This document shows, in pieces, positions 57,414 to 64,000 of a stretch of DNA of 64,000 nucleotides (positions are counted from its first letter, which is position 1; every line of letters starts with the position of its first letter). The stretch lies in assembly GCA_033032865.1 (NCBI GenBank), contig JAWHQI010000068.1, positions 5,642,001 to 5,706,000 on the forward strand, written 5' to 3'. The translations under genes were made by a program, and so were the position numbers. The notes below the pieces were generated by a model. It worked only from the letters and a program-made list of their open reading frames with translations. It ran no database searches and was not told where the DNA came from. This DNA comes from Dactylorhiza incarnata (lineage: Eukaryota > Streptophyta > Magnoliopsida > Asparagales > Orchidaceae).

Positions 57414-57698
57414 AGACTTACCTGTTTGCGCATCCCGAGCAAACGAATCCAGTGGAGTGTGAAAACGGTAGTTAACATAGAAAATTACACAGAGGAGTAC
57501 GGTGCGAAGTAACATACACATGCGAGTAGAATTTCTAGTAACAAGAGATTCTAACTATGCTAACTAGTTTACGAAAGTATTAAAGCGTAACTAGAGATTT
57601 ATCAAAACTCAGTTGGTGAATGATGAAGAATTCGAATGATCATGCCCGGTGTGAAAGTAACAAGACGCTAAGGCGGGTGTTGCACAAGGTCGGGTTTA

Positions 57699-57784
57699 GG
57701 AATAACTCCGCTGAAATCCATCAACGTCGTGAACCATACGCTCGCCCGGTCACACTCTCTCCACGGCGTTAGCAAACTCACAAG
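57699..57784 (-). other. Athila 3' module 2, R8 copy
   Basis: In sense: GTGGAGAGAGTGTGACCGGG, CGTATGGTTCACGACG and TTGATGGATTTCAGCGGAG. Confidence 0.85.
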
Positions 57785-58298
57785 TCAAATCAGTAGGGCT
57801 TTTAGGAGTATAATGGGGCTTAGGCTGCGGTATGATATTCAAATTTAAACACGATGGCTACGCAACCCAAGTGAGCTAATGGAACGCTGCACCACACAGA
57901 ACCAAAAACAACGCTCGTGTGACACACCCCCAGACTTATCATGAAAACTAGGTGTGCACACGGCCTACTTCATAATCACCAACAAATTTTCTATTTAGCT
58001 CGGGAGGATTTCTTTTCAATATACTTTTTCCAGATTTTTTTTTCTTCTTTTTACAATATACTTTTCTTCTTTTACTTATCCCCCAGTTGGTACAATTTCA
58101 GCGAAATGGCGTTAATTTCCCCTTCTCATCACAACGATTCCAAACATCACACCAAATGTAGAAAATGAGTGCAGATAACAGCAATTTGGTTGCGGGTGTA
58201 GGATAAGCTTTGGGCTTTGGTGGAAGAGGAGGAGCTGATCAAAGGAGTGGTAGGCACAAATTTGGCATGCAAAGGTGAGCGAAAAGGACAGGGAATGA

Positions 58299-58408
58299 CA
58301 AGGCTCAAACTAGCCAAAAGGTGGCCTACATCACGTTTAACTCGACGAATCGCTCTCGCCCATGCTTCGAGAGTCGCTTGGGGCAAGTTCTTAGCCCACG
58401 AGAAAGGT
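58299..58408 (-). other. Athila 3' module 1, R8 copy
   Basis: In sense: GGGCTAAGAACTTGCCCCAA, then GCGACTCTCGAAGCATGGG, GATGTAGGCCACC and TTTGAGCCTTGT. Confidence 0.85.
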
Positions 58409-59140
58409 AAACCTTCCTCCCGACTCGAGCAACACATGACTAGTGCTCGTACACACACAACACCGGGTTATCGTCAATTTCGTTCACATTCACCATTAGA
58501 GTATAATAAATCTAAAACTACGCAAAAAATATACTAATCATAAATTAAATGCATAGAGATAATCTAGTTTTACTCGAATTCTATTGTAGCATGCGGATGC
58601 GACTAGAACACTGCTCGAGTCAACATCGCACTCTAAATAGTAATTCCTAAGCTAACATCCTATTTCACATTCCTAACCATAATAGTTCATTCGGAAACAA
58701 AACAAATAGGTAAGCGCGCACTCATGTGGGTGAAGTGGTGCGAGAAGCAAGAAAATGATAATGACAATGAAAGATTTAAAACACGTCTACCATGCGGTGC
58801 AACTCGTGCGCAAAGTGGATAACATATGCTCTCCCCCAGACTCAATCTACACATTATCGGAAGATTGGTGTTAATTTCATGCACGATCCGCATCATCCAC
58901 CAACACGAAGTACAAAGCACACTTGCAAACGGTACAACTAAAAGCATAAAAAAAATAGATAAAACTGAATTGAAACAGGTTAGAAAAACAAAAACAGCAA
59001 ATTTTGGGTTGTCTCCCAGCAGCACTTTTGTTTTATGTCCTTAAGCTGGACCAAATACCTGTATTATAAATGTTTAAAGAGCACAGAAATTAAATAAAAG
59101 TGCAAGAGAATGTTTCACAAAATAAGAGAAATACAGAACA

Positions 59141-62100
59141 TCAACTGTGAGCACTTTTATGGTGTTCGTCTCCCAATGTCACCAACTGACACTCCTTATT
59201 TATAATTGTGCCATCGTATAACTTCAGTCGATGTCCATTGACCTTAAATTTGTCTCCCTTATCCCCTGATATTTTGATGGCACCAAAGGGAGTGACGTCG
59301 GTCACCGAGAAAGGACCGCTCCACCTCGATTTTAACTTTCCTGGAAAGAGGCGGAGACGGGAGTTGTAAAGCAGCACTTGGTCCCCAATTTTGAACTCCT
59401 TAGGGATGATGTGTCGATCATGCCATTTTTTTGTTTTCTCTTTGTAGATGCGAGCGTTTTCATAAGCGAAATGCCGGAGCTCTTCCAATTCGTTGAGTTG
59501 TCAACGACGCGCCTTGGCCGCGGTTCCAATGTCCATGTTCAACAGTTTGGTTGCCCATAATGCTTTATGCTCCAGCTCCACAGGAAGATGGCATGCCTTG
59601 CCATAAACTAATTGAAACGGAGTCATGCCGATAGGTGTTTTGAAAGCGGTCCGGTAAGCCCATAATGCGTCGTCGACCTTTTTAGACCACTCCTTCCTAT
59701 TTGAATGTATTGATTTCTCGATTATTCACTTGAGCTCGCGGTTGGATACTTCTACTTGTCCACATGTTTGGGGTGGTATGCTAAGGAAATTTTATGATGG
59801 ACCCCAAACTTTTTCATGAGCTGCAAAAACTGCTTATTACAAAAATGACTACCGCCGTCGCTGATAATAGTTCTCGGCGTCCCAAACCTGGAGTAGATAT
59901 TCTTGTGGATAAAATGTAGCACCGTGCTGGCATCATTCGTGGCAACCGCCTCGGCCTCCACCCATTTTGAGACATAATCAACTGCCACAATGATATAATG
60001 CTTACCATGAGACATTGGGAAAGGACCCATAAAGTCTATCCCCCAGACATCAAATGGTTCGCAGACCAGCATGTTATTGAGGGGCATCTCGTTATGCCGG
60101 GAGATATTTCCGGTCCTTTGCCATTCGTCACACTTGGTGACATAAACATGGGCGTCCCTGAAGAGGGTTGGCCAAAATAATCCGCATTGCAAGATTTTTC
60201 GCGTTGTTCGAACGGCCCCGAAGTGCCCGCCAGCTTCTCTGTCATGGCAGTGCTGCAGTATAGACTGAAACTCAGCTTCAGGAACGCAGCGTCTGATAAT
60301 TCCATCACTACACGTATGGAATAAGAGTGGGTCTTCCCAAAAATAGTATTTTGAATCAGAGGCAAGCTTCCGTCTTTGCTGAGGGGACAGATTCGGAGAA
60401 AGGGTTTTACAAGCCAAGTAGTTAGCAATATCAGCGTACCATGGGGCTGTTGGATGAGGCGTAGTGATTGCGAATAACTTCTCATCCGGGAAATAATCGT
60501 TCGTTTCCTCCATAAAGCTGTTGGGGATGTCGGCCGTCATGTCGTACTCTAACCGTGAAAGATGATCAGCTATCACGTTCTCCACCCCTTTCTTGTCTTT
60601 GATTACAAAATTGTATTCCTGCAAAAGTAAAATCCAGCGAATCAGACGCGATTTGGATTCTTTTTTGCTGAAAAGATACCTAAGTGCAGCGTGGTCCGTG
60701 TACACGATTACTTCGGAAAGTACCAAGTATGAGTGAAATTTTTCAAAGGCGAAGACCACGGCTAGCATTTCTTTCTCCGTGGTGGTATAGTTTGCTTGCG
60801 CGCTGTTGAGAGTTAGACTGGCATACGCAATGGTGTGAAAAGTCTTATCTTTCTTTTGACTGAGTACAGCACCTACGGCCACATCACTTGCGTCACACAT
60901 GATAATAAAGGGTAAATTCCAGTTGGGTGCCACCAAAATTGGAGCCGAGATGAGTTGTCCCCGTAAAGTTTCAAAGGCCTGCATACATGCATCGTCGAAG
61001 TGGAAGGGGAAATCTTTAACGAGTAAGCGAGATAAAGGCTTCGAAATGGATGAAAAGTCCTTAATAAACCTTCGATAAAATCCCACATGACCAAGAAAGC
61101 TTCGGATACCTTTCACTGACGTAGGCGGGGGGAGGTTTCTAATAACACTTACCTTCGCTTGATCCACCTCGAGCCCTTGGCAGGAAACCTTATGCCCCAA
61201 CACAATTCCTTCGCGCACCATAAAATGGCATTTCTCCCTGTTCAAGACAAGATTGGTATCCTCACACCGCTTCAAAGTCTTGGCCAAATTCGCGAGGCAA
61301 GAATCGAAGCTGCTGCCAAAGAGAGTAAAGTCATCCATGAAAACTTCGAGGAAGTCTCCCACCATGTCAGTGAAAATAGAGAGCATACATCGTTGGAATT
61401 TTGCTGGGGCATTACACAGTCCGAATGGCATTCATTTAAATGCAAAGGTACCTGAGGGACATGTAAATGTTGTTTTGTCTTGATCAGACGGGTCTATTAA
61501 GATTTGATTGTAACCTGAGTACCCGTCCAAGAAACAGTAGTAGTCCTGCCCCGCTAACTTTTCTAACATCTGATCAATGAAGGGGAGTGGGAATTGATCC
61601 TTTCGTGTATCATCATTTAGCTTGCGGTAATTGATGCAGACTCTCCACCCGGTGATAATTCGGGTAGGTAGCAGCTCATTCTTTTCATTGGCAACAACGG
61701 TAATCCCTCCCTTTTTCGGTACCACCTGAACTGGGCTGACCCATTTGCTGTCGCTGATTGGGTAAATGATGCCAGTGTCTAAGAGCTTTATCACTTCTGC
61801 CTTCACTACCTCTTGCATTTTTGGGTTCAAACGCCTTTGGGGCTGTGCTGAGGGTTTGTACTGATCTTCAAGAAGGATCTTATGCATGCAGACAGTGGGG
61901 CTGATTCCCTTAATGTCTGCAAGAGAGCGTCCAAAAACTTTATGGTACTTTCTCAGCACACCCACTAATGCGGTTTCGTTAGCTGCGGAAAGAGCTGCGG
62001 AAATAATCACTGGATGCGTGGCATTTTCTCCAAGAAAAGCGTACTTTAGAGAATCCGGTAGTTGTTTGAGAGCCGGAAGAATGTTTGGATCAGCAGAATC

Positions 62101-63924
62101 ACTGGATGGCCCTCCGATTGAATGTGGAATATCGGGCTGGCTCGCATGAGCCCCGTCATTGCCCAAGTCCTCGCGCCGCCAACACATCTCGCAGTCATCC
62201 AAATCCACATCGATCTGGTCATCGAATTCTTCAAGCAGCTCAGTCGGTTTGCATTCCATGATCTGGAAGAGTTGCGACGGGTTGTGGACGTTAAAGGATA
62301 TAGCGTCCTCCCCCAATCTGAGCGTGAGCTCCCCCTGCTCCACATTAATGATAGCACGAGCTGTAGCGAGAAAGGGCCGCCCCAAGATAATGGGCACCAA
62401 AGTATCAACCTTCATGTCGAGGATGACAAAATCGGCTGGAAATGCGAGGCCGTTTACTACTATTGTGAGGTCCTCGACAATTCCAGACGGCTTTTTGATC
62501 GACCGATCAGCTAGCTGTAGCATTACCCGTGTCGGCTTCAAGGTCCCTGCACCTAGTTCACGAAAGATAGAGAGTGGCATCAAGTTGATTGATGCCCCCA
62601 AATCACAGAGCGCCTGGCTGAAACGGTGATGACCGATCCTGCACGGAATAGTGAAGCAGCCCGGATCTTTGCACTTTGTGGGCATATTGGAGATGATGGC
62701 GGAGCACTCCTCAGTGAGGTCGACAGTCTTGAGATCCTCCAACAGTCTCCGCTTCGAAATCAAGTCTTTCAAGAACTTGGAGTAGCCCGGCATTTGAGAA
62801 ATGGCTTCAATCAGAGGGATGCTCACTTGCACTCCTTTCATTATTTCCAGGAATTTGCGGAACTGCTTCTCAGATTTCTCGTTTCGCAACCTGTGGGGGA
62901 ATGGGGGATGAACAACACTTCCCGAGGGTTGTGCCTCGCTCACGAGGTCTGGCTCAACATGAATCTGAGTCTGCTTCTCGGCCATGTCTGAATTACACTT
63001 GTCAGTGGGCCTCACAAGTGATTCCTGTCGAGGAGGATAGTCAACACCTCTACCGCTTCTCAATCGCATGGTATTCACAGACTCCGGATGCTGACTTGCA
63101 AGCCCAGAAACAACATTGGTAAGAATCCCTATAGTGGAGTGAAGCTGTTGAATTGCGGAAGATTGGTCATTCATTTTATCCAGCATCCCGACCACCAAAG
63201 CTGCTAACGGCTCTGTTTGCCCTGATGGCACGTGACCCGCAGCTTCGTGGAATGTTACTTCGTTAACTTCAGCAGTACTGGGGGAAAGAATGACATGACT
63301 CCAGTGCTGGCTGGTGTGAACAATATTCACGACCACTTCCCACGCGTCCTTCCCCAATTTATTAAACAGGGCCCCTCCGGCTGCCACATCGAATAACAGA
63401 CGGAATTTGTCCAACACGCCGAAATAGAAAATCTGAATTAGAAAGACCTCTGATAGATCTTCACGGTAGCATCCCCGATGCAGGGATTGGAAATGCTCCA
63501 AAGCATCAACTAGAGTCTCCTCCTTTCCCTGACCGAAGGTTATGAGTTCCCTGTACTTGTCCAACACTCGGGTACGGTGTTGAAACTCATGCAAAAATCC
63601 CCCCTCGAGCTGCTTCCATGAGGTCGCCTCTTTTTTTCAGAAATCCCAGTACCAGCTTTTGGCTTTATTATGTAGGGAAAATGAAAATGCTAGGATCTTT
63701 TGCGGGTCGTTTTCAACTCCACTGAATATACTTGTATAGTAAATTTCTAAGAAGTTCTGCATGTGTTGCACCGCATCTTCATGTTTATCCCCACTGAACC
63801 TGCAGTTCCCAGTCATATACTCAATGATGTCGGAGGAAATCCCGAAGTCAAGATCGTTCCTTTGTGCTTGAACCTTTACATCATTTAAACTTCCTTGATA
63901 GATGTATTCCTGGATGGAGGTCAT
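59141..63924 (-). pseudogene. R8 gag-pol polyprotein (Athila), at least four stops and one frameshift
   Basis: ATG is at 63924. Gag contains SFSLHNKAKSWYWDF, then TGA at 63637-63639. The frame resumes through gag, protease (DLGASINLMP near 62590; ILGRPFLATARA) and RT (GIIYPISDSKWVSPVQVVPK near 61770) to TGA at 61432-61434. The RT active site FMDDFTLFG lies near 61335. RNase H ([26 protein letters not shown]) and integrase ([30 protein letters not shown]) follow. A one-base deletion lies near 59772, then TGA near 59728 and near 59503. The tail has [18 protein letters not shown] and stops at 59141. At least three of the four stops are TGA where a CGA Arg codon is usual, the mark of methylated-CpG decay. 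Confidence 0.9.
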
Positions 63925-64000
63925 GCTAGGAATACTTGAAACCCAAAAGATTAGCGCACGATGGAAAGGACGTAGGTAAAAAAAAATGTGCGTATCAAAA
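63925..64000 (-). other. R8 5' leader (start)
   Basis: 76 bp upstream of the gag ATG. The PBS and LTR are not reached. Confidence 0.7.

Larger units (their letters stand above)
57414..59140 (-). other. R8 3' noncoding region and polypurine tract
   Basis: Read minus, three PPT-like motifs (about 58846, 57937 and the true PPT AAGTCTGGGGGTG at 57414-57426) flank module 1 (58299-58408) and module 2 (57699-57784). No ORF is supported. Confidence 0.82.
44892..64000 (-). mobile_element. R8: Athila-lineage element (right end outside window), hosting R9
   Basis: The 3' LTR (44892-46065 and 57176-57413), 3' noncoding region, complete polyprotein region and start of the 5' leader are visible on the minus strand. 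LTR termini read minus are TGATGAGTCC and CACGCATCA, like R4. The PBS and 5' LTR lie beyond 64000. Confidence 0.9.

Overview
The window is plant nuclear DNA from a repeat-rich chromosome region. No host gene, tRNA, rRNA or CRISPR array can be supported. Almost every base belongs to one of nine LTR retrotransposons (named R1-R9 here) of lineages typical of flowering plants: Tekay-like chromoviruses, Ogre/Tat, Athila and SIRE-like copia, with primer-binding sites for plant tRNA-Met and tRNA-Asp. The species cannot be named; a large, repeat-swollen angiosperm genome is the reasonable inference.

The layout is a set of nested insertions, and most junctions are fixed by 5-bp target-site duplications (TSDs). 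R1 (1-4249, +, chromovirus, left end outside the window) abuts the integrase end of an Ogre/Tat element, R2 (4250-4678 and 40345-about 42109, +). R2 is split inside its 93-bp tandem repeats by R3 (4679-40344, minus, TSD GAAAT/GAAAC), a decayed chromovirus with about 5-kb LTRs. R3 is itself split by R4 (9340-15662, +, pol-less Athila-like, TSD GCTAC), R5 (15843-23992, +, gag-only copia, TSD AAAGG) and R6 (26403-34883, minus, gag-only copia, TSD GTCTC). To the right, R7 (about 42110-44891, +, Ty3/gypsy LTR, gag and protease start) is cut by R8 (44892 to beyond 64000, minus, Athila). The 3' LTR of R8 is cut by R9 (46066-57170, minus, Athila, TSD GAACA), a young 11.1-kb element with nearly identical LTRs.

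Every polyprotein is broken by stops or frameshifts, so nothing here looks autonomous. The interest lies in the noncoding DNA: (1) a module of about 94 bp shared in the same orientation by a chromovirus LTR, copia 3' regions and an Athila leader; (2) a pair of 61-nt hairpins in R5/R6 whose inner stems differ completely in sequence but both pair; (3) a conserved 3' noncoding layout in R4, R8 and R9 with near-constant spacing; (4) a GC-rich near-palindrome shared by gypsy and copia LTRs near TATA boxes; (5) CGCACG-type palindromes in Athila-like LTRs; and (6) an intron-bearing antisense gene beside the R2 tandem repeats.
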